Assembly: GCA_003224635.1 (NCBI GenBank)
Contig: QHZK01000006.1
Span: 522 to 15,887, forward strand
Origin: Acidobacteriota bacterium
GTDB taxonomy: Bacteria > Acidobacteriota > Terriglobia > UBA7540
Direction of reading: 5' to 3'
Length of the DNA stretch: 15,366 nt
A model generated the notes under the pieces. It saw only the letters and a program-made list of their open reading frames with translations. It searched no databases and had not been told where the DNA came from. Shown in pieces: positions 1 to 7,654 of this stretch. Both the position numbers and the translations under genes were made by a program. Numbering within the stretch: the first letter of the stretch is position 1; each line of letters begins with the position of its first letter.

Positions 1-64
1 CGGGGGCTGCGGTTGGGAAGCGCGTTGCCGTGTGCATGGGCTGAATTCCCATCTGAGGTGTGAC

Positions 65-408
65 ATGAGTACGCTGCTTCAGGACCTTCGTTACGGCTTA
101 CGCATGCTGGCCAAGAATCCCGGCTTCACGGCCGTGGTGGTGCTGTCTCTGGCGCTCGGTGTCGGAGCCAATACGACCATCTTCAGTTTCGTGAACGCTC
201 TGCTGTTTCGCCCTCCGGGTGTGGAAGCTTCCGGGCGGTTGCTCGAGTTGTGGCAACGGAACACGAAAGGATCGGGGCTTGAGGAGTACACGCCGCTGTC
301 CTACCCCGGCTATGTCTACTATCGCGGCCACAACCAAGTCTTCTCGGGCCTGCTGGCCTTTGACGGTGAAATGCGGCCCGTCAGCGGCACAACGAAGCAC
401 GAAACATG
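65..408 (+). pseudogene. N-terminal fragment of an FtsX/MacB-like ABC permease (acidobacterial orphan permease type)
   Basis: About 115 residues match the start of the large MacB-like permeases that are multiplied in Acidobacteria. The text opens MSTLLQDLRYGLRMLAKNPGF, followed by a transmembrane helix (roughly residues 20-45, ending ANTTIFSFVNALLFRP) and the start of the periplasmic domain (SYPGYVYYRGHNQVFSG). The ATG at 65 is preferred over the ATG at 32 because GAGGTG at 55-60 is a good ribosome binding site and family members begin at this motif. Similarity stops around base 405-408 (KHETW, where the family continues into a WG..VSGNYF-like stretch). The frame then reads unrelated sequence to a stop at 488-490. 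Intact members are roughly 800 residues long, so only the first seventh remains. The break coincides with the left flank of the IS110 remnant, which suggests insertional disruption. The fragment cannot work as a transporter. Confidence 0.82.
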
Positions 409-453
409 GGCTCGAGCTAGCGATAGACTGAGAAGTGACCGCGAGCGAGCGAA

Positions 454-498
454 GGTCGTTTCATTCTGGCGCGAAAGAGCCCGAGTATGAATATGACC
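454..498 (+). ncRNA. Structured hairpin upstream of the IS110 transposase; possible bridge-RNA remnant
   Basis: GGTC at 454-457 pairs with GACC at 495-498. The stem continues with GTTTCAT against ATGAATAT, allowing one bulge and G-U pairs. An inner TC-GGC/GCC-GA stem with one mismatch closes a GCGAAAGA loop. It is known that IS110-group elements transcribe a bridge RNA of roughly 150-200 nt from the left-end non-coding region directly before the transposase. The position fits (110 bases before the ATG at 608). Assignment to that RNA is inference: the target- and donor-binding loops were not identified and the element is decayed. Confidence 0.3.
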
Positions 499-607
499 AG
501 GACGCGGAGAGGCACAACGAAATGTTGCCTGCGCCGAAGGGTGGAGAGCACGAGAAGGAATTTCTCAGTTTACAAGCGTCCCTCGCTCGGCGGCGGGGAG
601 GTTCCAG

Positions 608-1330
608 ATGGAGGTCGTACATCAGTGTTGCTGTGGAGTGGACGTGCACAAAGGAAGCGTGACGGCGTGTGTGGTGTGGGCACAGGAGAGTGGAAGAAGC
701 AGCGTGAGGGGCGCAGTTACGGGACGTTTACCCGCGACTGCCGGAGCTGACGGATTGGTTGCGAGCCTGCGGGGTGACGCACATCGCTATGGAGTCGACG
801 GGAGGTGTACTGGAAGCCGGTGTGGCACGTTCTGGAGGGCAGTTTGAACTGCTGCTGGTGAACGCGCAACACGTGAAGGGGATCCCTGGGCGGAAGACCG
901 ACCGGGGGGACAGCGCCTGGCTCGCCGAGTTATTGCAACACGGGTTGCTGAAGAGCAGTTTCGTGCCGCCCCCGGCGATTCGCGAGCTACGCGACTTGAA
1001 GCGCTACCGGGTGAATTTAGCTCAGGAGTGCAACCGGATCGCGAATCGGATTCAGAAGGTGCTGGAGGACGCGAGCGTGAAGCTGGCCTCGGTGGCCACC
1101 GATCTTCTGGGCGCCTCCGGTCGGGCGATGCTGAAGGCTCTGATCGGCGGTGAGCAGGATATGGAGAAACTGGCGAAGATATCGCACGGGCGGTTGCACC
1201 GAAGATTCCTCAGTTAAAGCAAGCGCTGGAAGGCCGGGTCAGCGATCACCATCGGTTTCTGCTCAAGGAGTTGCTGGACCATCTGGAGTTCATCGCAGCA
1301 GCCGTGGAGCCCAAGGCGTGTGTCAAGTGA
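608..1330 (+). pseudogene. IS110-family transposase, frameshifted and C-terminally truncated
   Basis: Piecing frames together recovers a DEDD (RuvC-like) transposase domain. CGVDVHKGSVTACV carries the first Asp (codon 641-643). KKQREGRSYGTFTRD is in a second frame, then LPELTDWLRACGVTHIAMESTG in a third (Glu 792-794). PGRKTDRGD holds the last two acids (900-902 and 909-911), and a final frame ends in KIPQLKQALEGRVSDHHRFL and stops at 1328-1330. Frame changes fall near 690-700, at 737, around the VYWKPVWHVLEG segment (about 800-842, two compensating shifts) and near 1200. The C-terminal Transposase_20 domain with its catalytic serine is absent. The four acidic residues survive, but the protein is not translatable as a unit. 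Family membership is certain from the motif order; the decay must be old or the loss multi-step. Confidence 0.9.
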
Positions 1331-1351
1331 TTTGTTACCCACAAAACAAGG

Positions 1352-1367
1352 GCAAGAATATTCTTGC
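1352..1367. repeat. Perfect 16-bp palindrome GCAAGAATATTCTTGC
   Basis: The two 8-base arms are exact reverse complements with no spacer. It lies 22 bases after the last recognisable transposase codon. This is the shape of a dimeric repressor or recombinase site, but no adjacent gene start depends on it, so function is unknown. Confidence 0.4.
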
Positions 1368-1500
1368 ATTAGTTGGCCTACAAAGCGATCTCTCGAACCC
1401 CTCGCAGTCGCCTGACGGGAAATTTTCAAGGGAGCAGCTTGAACATCACCTTCTAACCTCCACCGGTTGAACCAGGGCACGCCTGTTGCCTTACAATTTT

Positions 1501-1707
1501 GCGAGTACAAAATCGGTACAACTTGAGCGTTCCGAGCGTGCTTTTCAGTAACTTACCGTTGCCAACCGTGCCGCAAAATCAATGAGATACCCTAATTCCA
1601 TTCTTCTGTTAACCGAAGGGTTCCAGGTTCGAGTCCTGGCCGAGGAGCCAATCTTTTCAACGGCTTGCAGCCAAAACTCAAAACCAGCGAGTAAAAGTTG
1701 GTACAAG
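1501..1707 (+). repeat. Imperfect direct repeat pair flanking the tRNA-Asn fragment
   Basis: The copies are GCGAGTACAAAATCGGTACA at 1501-1520 and GCGAGTAAAAGTTGGTACAA at 1687-1706. They share GCGAGTA at the left and GGTACAA at the right, with one base deleted and a few substitutions between. Both are in the same orientation and bracket the tRNA 3' half at 1606-1650. Arm-type integrase binding sites around an attachment core look like this, but two degenerate copies are weak evidence. Confidence 0.35.
1606..1650 (+). pseudogene. 3' half of a tRNA-Asn(GTT) gene; candidate attachment-site scar
   Basis: The run starts in the anticodon loop (CTGTTAA, anticodon GTT at 1608-1610). It continues with the 3' anticodon stem CCGAA (1613-1617), a five-base variable loop GGGTT, and a perfect T arm: CCAGG (1623-1627), TTCGAGT loop, CCTGG (1635-1639). 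It ends with the 3' acceptor strand CCGAGGA (1640-1646), discriminator G and encoded CCA (1648-1650). Upstream, the bases that should form the 5' anticodon stem (TTCTT instead of TTCGG) pair poorly. There is no D arm and no TCCTCGG acceptor 5' strand. It is therefore a half tRNA, not a gene. tRNA 3' halves beginning at the anticodon loop are the standard attB core of tyrosine-recombinase islands. Confidence 0.85.
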
Positions 1708-2006
1708 CTATTTGCTCCCTTTTTCCCAGCATACACCCTTCACTGTGTAGCGAAGCTGCGAGGGGTAAGCCACAGAATCCTTCGTGTCTGGTTTCAAAAG
1801 GGTTTGTTCGGCGAACCGGCCAATCGGGCCACGTGGTTCATAAGTATGCCAACGAGGCCCCGGGGTTAACCAGGTGACATACCTCCGGGTTTTCGCCGCG
1901 CCTGACCCTACCGAGCCATCAGTTGCTGGCGGAAAGCGCAGAGGCTCGCGGGGAGGACGCCAAAGCGATCATGCCCATCCTTTGTTGTAAGCCGTAGCGC
2001 GGTGAG

Positions 2007-2800
2007 CTACTCACACCTCAACGCCACCATGGGATCGACCTTCGTGGCTCGCCGCGCAGGGATGTAGCTGGCCGCGAGCGCCACAGCCGTCAGAATCAAC
2101 GAGACGACTGTAAATGTCAGCGGGTCGCTCGGCTTCACGCGATAGAGCAGACTCGACAAGAAGCGTGTGAGGCTAAGCGCACCGATGATGCCGATGGCCA
2201 CGCCGGTCAGCGTCCGTCAGTTTGAATCCCTAGCCGACGACCATCCTGAGAACATCACGCTTCTGCGCGCCGAGTGCGATGCGGATACCGATCCCATGTG
2301 TCCGCGTCGACGAGGGAGTACTGGATGAGCCCAAAGATCCCGATGGCGGCCATCAGGAGCGCAACTACGGAGAACCCGATCAGGAGCGAGGTCTGGAAGC
2401 GACGCTGCCCAAGTAAGGCTCCAAGCTGGCGATCAAGAGTTGCTACGCGCTTGAATTGTCCCCACCATTTTCAAAGGGTCGCCTCTGGAGGTTCGGACGA
2501 GAAGGGTGGCGAGCCGGGAAGGATCCTGCGCCAGCGGCTCAAACATCTGCGGGCTCGGTTCGTTCTCCAGTCCCCGGCGGTGCATGTCGCCCACGACTCC
2601 GACGACTGTAAACCACACACTGCTGGAACCCCCAGAGCCGAGTTTGAATCTCCTGCCCACCGGACCGAGCCCGGCCACAAGCGGCGAGCCATCGCACTGT
2701 TGATGCCATCGCACTGTTGATGATTGCTACCCGCGGGCCGCGGTCGGCAGATTCGGACTCTCAGAGCTCGGGTCCGGTCCGCATGGCACCGCATAGCACC
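2007..2800 (-). pseudogene. C-terminal half of an FtsX/MacB-like ABC permease, frameshifted
   Basis: Read on the minus strand, starting near 2800: TGPEL-stop-ESESADRGPRVAIINSAM, then (frame change) ARRLWPG, (frame change) GRRFKLG and WFTVVGVVGDMHRRGLENEP, LLVRTSRGDPL, RRFQTSLLIGFSVVALLMAAIGIFGL, a shifted GIGIRIALGAQKRDVLRMVVG, and finally a C-terminal helix and the terminal PARRATKVDPMVALRCE with its stop at 2007-2009. These blocks follow the order of the second periplasmic domain and last three membrane helices of acidobacterial MacB-like permeases. At least three frame breaks and an in-frame stop make it non-functional. The N-terminal half is absent. Orientation is opposite to the fragment at 65-408, so the two are either different paralogues or one gene split by an inversion. 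Confidence 0.85.
2688..2721 (+). repeat. 17-bp exact tandem duplication inside the permease pseudogene
   Basis: GCCATCGCACTGTTGAT occurs at 2688-2704 and again at 2705-2721 with no gap. On the minus strand it doubles the codons for INSAMA in the permease remnant. Because 17 is not a multiple of three, it shifts the frame. It looks like a replication-slippage event and is one of the inactivating mutations. Confidence 0.85.
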
Positions 2801-3347
2801 GGGTCAAAACCTGAGGCTTGTCTGCTCAGGAACCGCCAGAGAAATTCGAAGCCTATTTGGAGTCCCACAAGCTATGTGCCTGGCATGCAAATGAATGGCG
2901 CCTGTCCTACATGCGCTAAGACGTGAAGAATCGGAGGATTCCTGAAAAATGGACATAGGTGTTGGCATAAGGTTGACTCAGTCGATCTAGCACCTCGGTG
3001 CCATCTCTTATGGAACCTGCGTTCTATTGTCAGGCCCGTGGCTTCAATATACCCTCGTTGCGAGCAGGGTTGTAGGAGGAGAGTCATCCGTACCGTCGAG
3101 ATCGAGCGCTTTCCTGGACGAGTCGGGGCTCTTAGATAAGAACTAACAAGAAAGTTCCTTCCCAGACCACATATCTAAACCTTTCCTTTGCCCCCAAGGC
3201 TCGGTCCCGTCGGTACTCAATTTCGTTCGCGAAGCTGAGACAGAATTCCTTCATTCCTCCATTAGGCGCGGTCGTAACCCGCCCGACCCACCTTAAATCG
3301 GTACGAGGGAAGTGTATTCAGCGCGACATGTGAGCGTGGAGGACTGC
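2801..3347. other. Long intergenic region upstream of the SBBP gene
   Basis: No coding region, tRNA or repeat could be recognised on either strand. The last ~40 bases hold the ribosome binding site for the downstream gene (GGAGG at 3338-3342). A promoter must lie in here, but no convincing -35/-10 pair stands out. The section up to about 2950 may be further decayed flank of the permease remnant. Confidence 0.5.
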
Positions 3348-6300
3348 ATGACATTTGAGCGCTTCACTGCGGCGTATCGGCGCGTCTCGAGACCGGGAAT
3401 ATTATTTCCTGATCTCGCTTTGGGACTGCTGATGATGTGGATCCTAGTGAGTGGCGGAAGCCCGCGGTACGGCACTGGGCAGGCTCTCCGAGCCTCGCGG
3501 CAGCCCGCACCCGGCAAGCCGCAGAAACCCGACGGCGCTTCACTGCTCAAGCCCGATCCGAACGCGGAAGCCCGGTTGGCGGAGGCTTACGGTATTCTGC
3601 CTTTGAGCTTCGAGGCCAACCGGGGTCAGGCGGACCGCAAGGTGAACTTTCTCGCTCGTGGCCGCACTTATACGTTGTTCTTGACGCCCAACGAGGCGGT
3701 GCTGTCTTTCAGGGATGTTGCGAGGGCAGCGCGTGGCGCTCGAAATTTGCGGCAGACTCCGACGCAAGTCACTGGACGATCCTCCCAAGACCATGCCGAC
3801 GCAGCCCACGACCATGCCCCAGTCGTGGTGCGCATGAAGTTGGCGGGCGCCAATCCGGCGCCGGAAGCTTCCGCGCTGGACCCACTGCCAGGCACTGCGA
3901 ACTACTTCATCGGCAACGATCCTAAGAACTGGCGCACCAGGATTCCCACGTACGGCAGGGTGCTCTATAAGAACGTCTACCCCGGCACCGACCTGGCCTA
4001 TTACGGCAACCAGGGTCACCTGGAGTACGACTTCGTGCTCAAACCCGGAGCCGCCGCGAAGGCCATTCGCCTCAACTTTGAAGGCGGGAACGTCCTGAAA
4101 CTGGACGCCCAAGGTAACCTTGCGCTCGGGGGGGCAGGCAACGGCGTCCGCTTCGAAAAGCCCCGGGTCTACCAGGAGATCGACGGCAAGAAGCACCGAG
4201 TCTCTGGTCGATATGTCCTTCAAGGGCCACGTCAGGTGGGATTTGAGGTCGCCTCCTACGATATCAGCCGTCCGCTCATCATCGACCCGAGCTTGAGCTA
4301 CTCCACTTATCTTGGCTCGACTAACTTCGACCAAGCGAACGGAATTGCTGTGGACGCCTCCGGCAACGCGTACGTCGCTGGATTTACCCGCTCGAGCGCT
4401 TTTCCGACGTCAGCAGGCGCTTTCGACACCACCTACGGTAGCGCCTTCGACGGCTTCGTGTCGAAGTTGAGCCCCACAGGTTCGCTCGTTTACTCCACTT
4501 ACATAGGGGGCGGCAGCACGGATCACGTAGAGGCCGTTGCCGTTGATGCCCACGGCAGCGCCTACGTGACCGGCCAGACGCTTTCGAGCAGCTTCCCCAC
4601 CACGGCAGGAGCCCCGCAGCCCAGTTACAAGGGCTCTGGCGATGCCTTTGTGGCCAGATTGAGCGCGGACGGCTCCTCGCTTGTCTATTCCACGTACCTC
4701 GGCGGCAGGGGAATCGACGAGGGTCGCGGAATCGCCGTCGACCTTTCAGGCAACGCTTACGTAACCGGCAAGACGTACTCGACGGACCTTCTGAGTGTCA
4801 ATGCGCTCCAGAGTGCCAACAAAGGGAATGGGGACGCGTTCGTAGCGGAGCTCAATTCGAGCGGATCTCTCGTCTACTCCACCTACTTAGGGGGCGGCGG
4901 CTCCGATCAGGCCAACAGCATCGCGGTTGATTTGGCTGGCAACGCCTACGTCACAGGCGCCACTAACTCGTCTGACTTCGCCGTGGCGAACGCCCCCCAG
5001 GGCGCGTGTAAGAGTTGTCCTAACGTCAACGATGCCTTTGTGGCGGAGATCAGCGCTGGCGGCTCCGGTCTCGTCTACTCCACGTATCTCGGTGGCGGCG
5101 GCGACGACCAAGGAATGGCCGTTGCCGTGGACCTCGCTGGCAACGCCTATGTGACTGGCTCGACTCTGTCCACGGACTTCCCCACCACGTCCGGCGCCTA
5201 CCAGACCTCCTTGCTCGGCGGGAGCAGCGCCTTCGTGACCAAGGTGAACCGCAACGGCTCTTCGCTCGGCTACTCTACCTATCTGGGAGGCAACAACTAC
5301 ACTTACGGTCAGGGCATTGCTTTGCTCGCTGGAATTGCCTATGTGACAGGGACGACTAACGCGACCACCTTCCCGGCGGTGAACGCCATCCAGTCGAGCC
5401 GGGCCGGGTTACCCGATGCCTTTCTGACAGAGCTTAACGCCACGGGATCGTCGCTTTATTTCTCCACGTATCTCGGCGGGAGCAGTTTCGATGAGGCTAA
5501 CGCCGTCGCCCTGGACCCTTTAGCCAACGCTTATCTGGCCGGGGACACTAAGTCCACCAACTTTCCCTCGCAAAACGCATTCCAAGGCGCCTTTGGCGGC
5601 GGTGACGCCGACGCCTTCATCGCCAAGGCGCTGTTCCCGACCACGGTGAGCTCGGCCCCCAATTCTCTTAACTTTGACCAACAGACGGTCGGCACAACCA
5701 GCAGTCCCCAGGCGGTGACCCTGTCCAACACCGGGACGGCTCCGTTGGGGATCACAACGATCAGTTTCACCGGTCCGAACACCAGCGAGTACGCGCAGAC
5801 TAATAGCTGTCAACCGGCTGTGGCGCCGGAAGCGAGTTGCACCATCAATGTGACCTTTAGTCCGACGTCGAGCGGCAGTCAAAGCGCTCAATTGCAGATT
5901 AGCGATAATGCGAGCGGCAGCCCTCAAAGCGTCGGCCTCAGCGGCAACGGCGTCGCGTCTGGGGTCAGCGTCTCGCCAGCTTCCCTAGCGTTCGGCAACC
6001 AGCAGGTCGGGACCACCTCCGCTCCCCAGGCGGTAACTTTTTCCAACACGAGCAATGGAACGGTGAGCATCAACAGCATTGCATTCTCGGGAGGCGCCAG
6101 CGGGGATTTCGCCGAGGCCAACAACTGTGGTGGCTCGGTCGCTGCCGGGTCGAGCTGCACCATCAATGTGACCTTCACTCCCAGCGCGACAGGTACCCGA
6201 AGCTCGCAGCTCGCCATCACCGATAACGCGAGCGGAAGCCCTCAGCAAGTGAGCGTCAGCGGCACGGGGACCGCGCCAGGTGTCCAGCTAAGCCCGACCA

Positions 6301-7607
6301 GCCTGAACTTCGGCAACCAAGCGGTGAATACCACCGGCGCGCCTCAGGCCGTGACCCTCACCAACAGCGGCAGTTCGGCGCTGACCATCAGCAGCATCTC
6401 GATCACGGGGACCAACAGCGGCGACTTCGCCCAGACCAACAACTGCCCCTTGAGTCCCTCGACCCTGGCGGCGAGCACGAGCTGCACGATCAACGTGACG
6501 TTTACGCCCACGGCGACGGGGGCGCGCAGCGGGACGCTCAGCGTGGCGGACAATGCGGCGGGGAGCCCGCAGACGGCCAGTCTGACGGGCACGGGGACGG
6601 CGCCCAGCGTGAGCCTCTCGCCGGCTTCGGTCTCCTTCGGGAGCCAGGCGGTGAACACCACCAGCGCCGCTCAGGCCGTGACCCTCACCAACAGCGGCGG
6701 CTCGGCGCTGACCATCAGCAGCATCTCGATCACGGGGACCAACAGCGGCGACTTCGCCCAGACCAACAACTGCCCCTTGAGTCCCTCGACCCTGGCGGCG
6801 AGCACGAGCTGCACGATCAACGTGACGTTTACGCCCACGGCGACGGGAGCGCGCAGCGGGACGCTCAGCGTCGCCGATAATGCCGCTGGCAGCCCCCAGA
6901 CCGCGAGCCTGAGCGGTACCGGAGTCATCCCAACCGGCTCCGGTCTAGCTGTCGTGCAGGTTCAAAATAACATCGACAGCAACGCTGCCAACTTTTACGC
7001 CTCATTTCCCGTGAACATTACGACCAACCCCGGCCATCTCCTGGTCGCCTTCGTTCGGGAATCGTCCAACGGCACGGACAACTTCACCGTGACAGACTCC
7101 GCCGGTCAAACCTGGACGCAGACCTCCAGCGGCTACGAGAACGAAAGCAGCGCCGGCCCGCGCAGCGGCATGTTCTATGTGGCCAATTCGGCCGCCGTGA
7201 CCAGCGTGACGGCGAGATACACCACCTCCGGGGGTGTGATCAAGCCGGGCATTATGGTGATGGAAATCTCCGGCGCGGCGATTTCGGCCGTGGCGGACGG
7301 CTCGGTAAACAACGCGAGCGGGGCCTCGGTCCACGCTTCCTCCAGTGGCAGTCTGACCACCACGAATGCCAACGACATTCTGATCTTCGCCACCGAGACC
7401 GGAACGAATGAGACAGGCTGGACAGCGGGGGCTGGCTACACGATTCCGAGCAACAACCTGGCGACCGGCGCCAACGGATCCAATCTTCGCATGGCGATGC
7501 AGTACGCCGTTGCGGCATCCGCTTTGGCCAATACAACGACCACGACGAACTATTTGAACACGAGCTGGAACAGCAATGTGTTTGCGGCGTTTAAGGCAGC
7601 GCCATGA
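3348..7607 (+). CDS. Large secreted SBBP beta-propeller protein with ASH (choice-of-anchor D) repeats
   Basis: A 1419-residue exported protein. The ATG at 3348 is chosen because GGAGG lies six bases upstream; a GTG 36 bases earlier in the same frame has poorer spacing. A basic start (RR at 11-12) and a hydrophobic stretch at about 17-37 look like a signal peptide or anchor. Next comes the N-terminal domain typical of SBBP proteins (about 84-313: SFEANRGQ, YFIGNDPKNW, LEYDFVL). Seven SBBP repeats follow (about 315-765), each opening YSTYLGG and carrying a DxxGNAYVTG strand, consistent with a seven-bladed propeller. Four ASH/HYDIN-like immunoglobulin repeats come next (about 765-1195; LxFGxQxVxTTSxPQAVTLxNxG, CTINVTFxP). 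A C-terminal beta-rich domain of about 220 residues has a TTNANDILIFA motif. Ligand and role are unknown; adhesion or surface display is a guess. No LPxTG, PEP-CTERM or type IX sorting tag is seen. It precedes the metallophosphatase closely. Confidence 0.93.
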   Translation: MTFERFTAAYRRVSRPGILFPDLALGLLMMWILVSGGSPRYGTGQALRASRQPAPGKPQKPDGASLLKPDPNAEARLAEAYGILPLSFEANRGQADRKVNFLARGRTYTLFLTPNEAVLSFRDVARAARGARNLRQTPTQVTGRSSQDHADAAHDHAPVVVRMKLAGANPAPEASALDPLPGTANYFIGNDPKNWRTRIPTYGRVLYKNVYPGTDLAYYGNQGHLEYDFVLKPGAAAKAIRLNFEGGNVLKLDAQGNLALGGAGNGVRFEKPRVYQEIDGKKHRVSGRYVLQGPRQVGFEVASYDISRPLIIDPSLSYSTYLGSTNFDQANGIAVDASGNAYVAGFTRSSAFPTSAGAFDTTYGSAFDGFVSKLSPTGSLVYSTYIGGGSTDHVEAVAVDAHGSAYVTGQTLSSSFPTTAGAPQPSYKGSGDAFVARLSADGSSLVYSTYLGGRGIDEGRGIAVDLSGNAYVTGKTYSTDLLSVNALQSANKGNGDAFVAELNSSGSLVYSTYLGGGGSDQANSIAVDLAGNAYVTGATNSSDFAVANAPQGACKSCPNVNDAFVAEISAGGSGLVYSTYLGGGGDDQGMAVAVDLAGNAYVTGSTLSTDFPTTSGAYQTSLLGGSSAFVTKVNRNGSSLGYSTYLGGNNYTYGQGIALLAGIAYVTGTTNATTFPAVNAIQSSRAGLPDAFLTELNATGSSLYFSTYLGGSSFDEANAVALDPLANAYLAGDTKSTNFPSQNAFQGAFGGGDADAFIAKALFPTTVSSAPNSLNFDQQTVGTTSSPQAVTLSNTGTAPLGITTISFTGPNTSEYAQTNSCQPAVAPEASCTINVTFSPTSSGSQSAQLQISDNASGSPQSVGLSGNGVASGVSVSPASLAFGNQQVGTTSAPQAVTFSNTSNGTVSINSIAFSGGASGDFAEANNCGGSVAAGSSCTINVTFTPSATGTRSSQLAITDNASGSPQQVSVSGTGTAPGVQLSPTSLNFGNQAVNTTGAPQAVTLTNSGSSALTISSISITGTNSGDFAQTNNCPLSPSTLAASTSCTINVTFTPTATGARSGTLSVADNAAGSPQTASLTGTGTAPSVSLSPASVSFGSQAVNTTSAAQAVTLTNSGGSALTISSISITGTNSGDFAQTNNCPLSPSTLAASTSCTINVTFTPTATGARSGTLSVADNAAGSPQTASLSGTGVIPTGSGLAVVQVQNNIDSNAANFYASFPVNITTNPGHLLVAFVRESSNGTDNFTVTDSAGQTWTQTSSGYENESSAGPRSGMFYVANSAAVTSVTARYTTSGGVIKPGIMVMEISGAAISAVADGSVNNASGASVHASSSGSLTTTNANDILIFATETGTNETGWTAGAGYTIPSNNLATGANGSNLRMAMQYAVAASALANTTTTTNYLNTSWNSNVFAAFKAAP
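6344..6920 (+). repeat. Tandem 327-bp repeat encoding the last two ASH domains
   Basis: Two in-frame copies with a 327-bp (109-codon) period start at 6344 and 6671. Bases 6375-6520 are identical to 6702-6847 (146 bp). Flanking parts of the same repeats differ at many synonymous sites, for example near 6545-6600 versus 6872-6927. The sharp edge between identical and diverged sequence suggests recent gene conversion or slippage rather than a clean recent duplication. Confidence 0.9.
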
Positions 7608-7654
7608 GGCTGGCGTCTCCCTGGCCTCCGCAACTTGAAGGGAAGGTGAGTCAA

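Larger units (their letters stand above)
409..1330 (+). mobile_element. IS110-family insertion sequence remnant
   Basis: The element is recognised by its transposase (608-1330). The left limit of about 409 is where the interrupted permease loses homology. The right limit is unknown because the transposase is cut off before its C-terminal domain, so 1330 is only the last recognisable base. The ~200 non-coding bases upstream of the transposase are where IS110-group elements carry their left-end structured RNA. No terminal inverted repeats were found, as expected for the IS110 group. The element cannot be active. Confidence 0.7.
1331..2006. other. Gene-poor decayed stretch between IS110 remnant and permease remnant
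   Basis: No credible coding region was found. An open frame over 1582-1869 runs through the tRNA fragment and resembles no protein family known to me. What the stretch does hold is a perfect 16-bp palindrome (1352-1367), a pair of imperfect direct repeats (1501-1520 and 1687-1707) and a 3' half tRNA-Asn (1606-1650). Base composition is less GC-rich than the flanking intact genes, which fits foreign or neutral DNA. Confidence 0.6.

Noticed and set aside
1521..1650. A complete tRNA gene
   Set aside because: The 5' acceptor strand, D arm and 5' anticodon stem are missing from the bases before 1606, so only the 3' half is present.
1582..1869. 95-codon plus-strand open frame, and a 63-codon minus-strand frame at 1545-1736
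   Set aside because: Both read through the tRNA-Asn 3' half. The minus-strand reading contains the TRTWNPSVNR-type peptide typical of false proteins called over tRNAs.
3540..4334. 264-codon minus-strand open frame inside the SBBP gene, and similar ones at 5520-5927 and 7002-7667
   Set aside because: They are antisense to well-conserved SBBP/ASH and C-terminal domain coding sequence. Their low-complexity composition is typical of GC-rich shadows.
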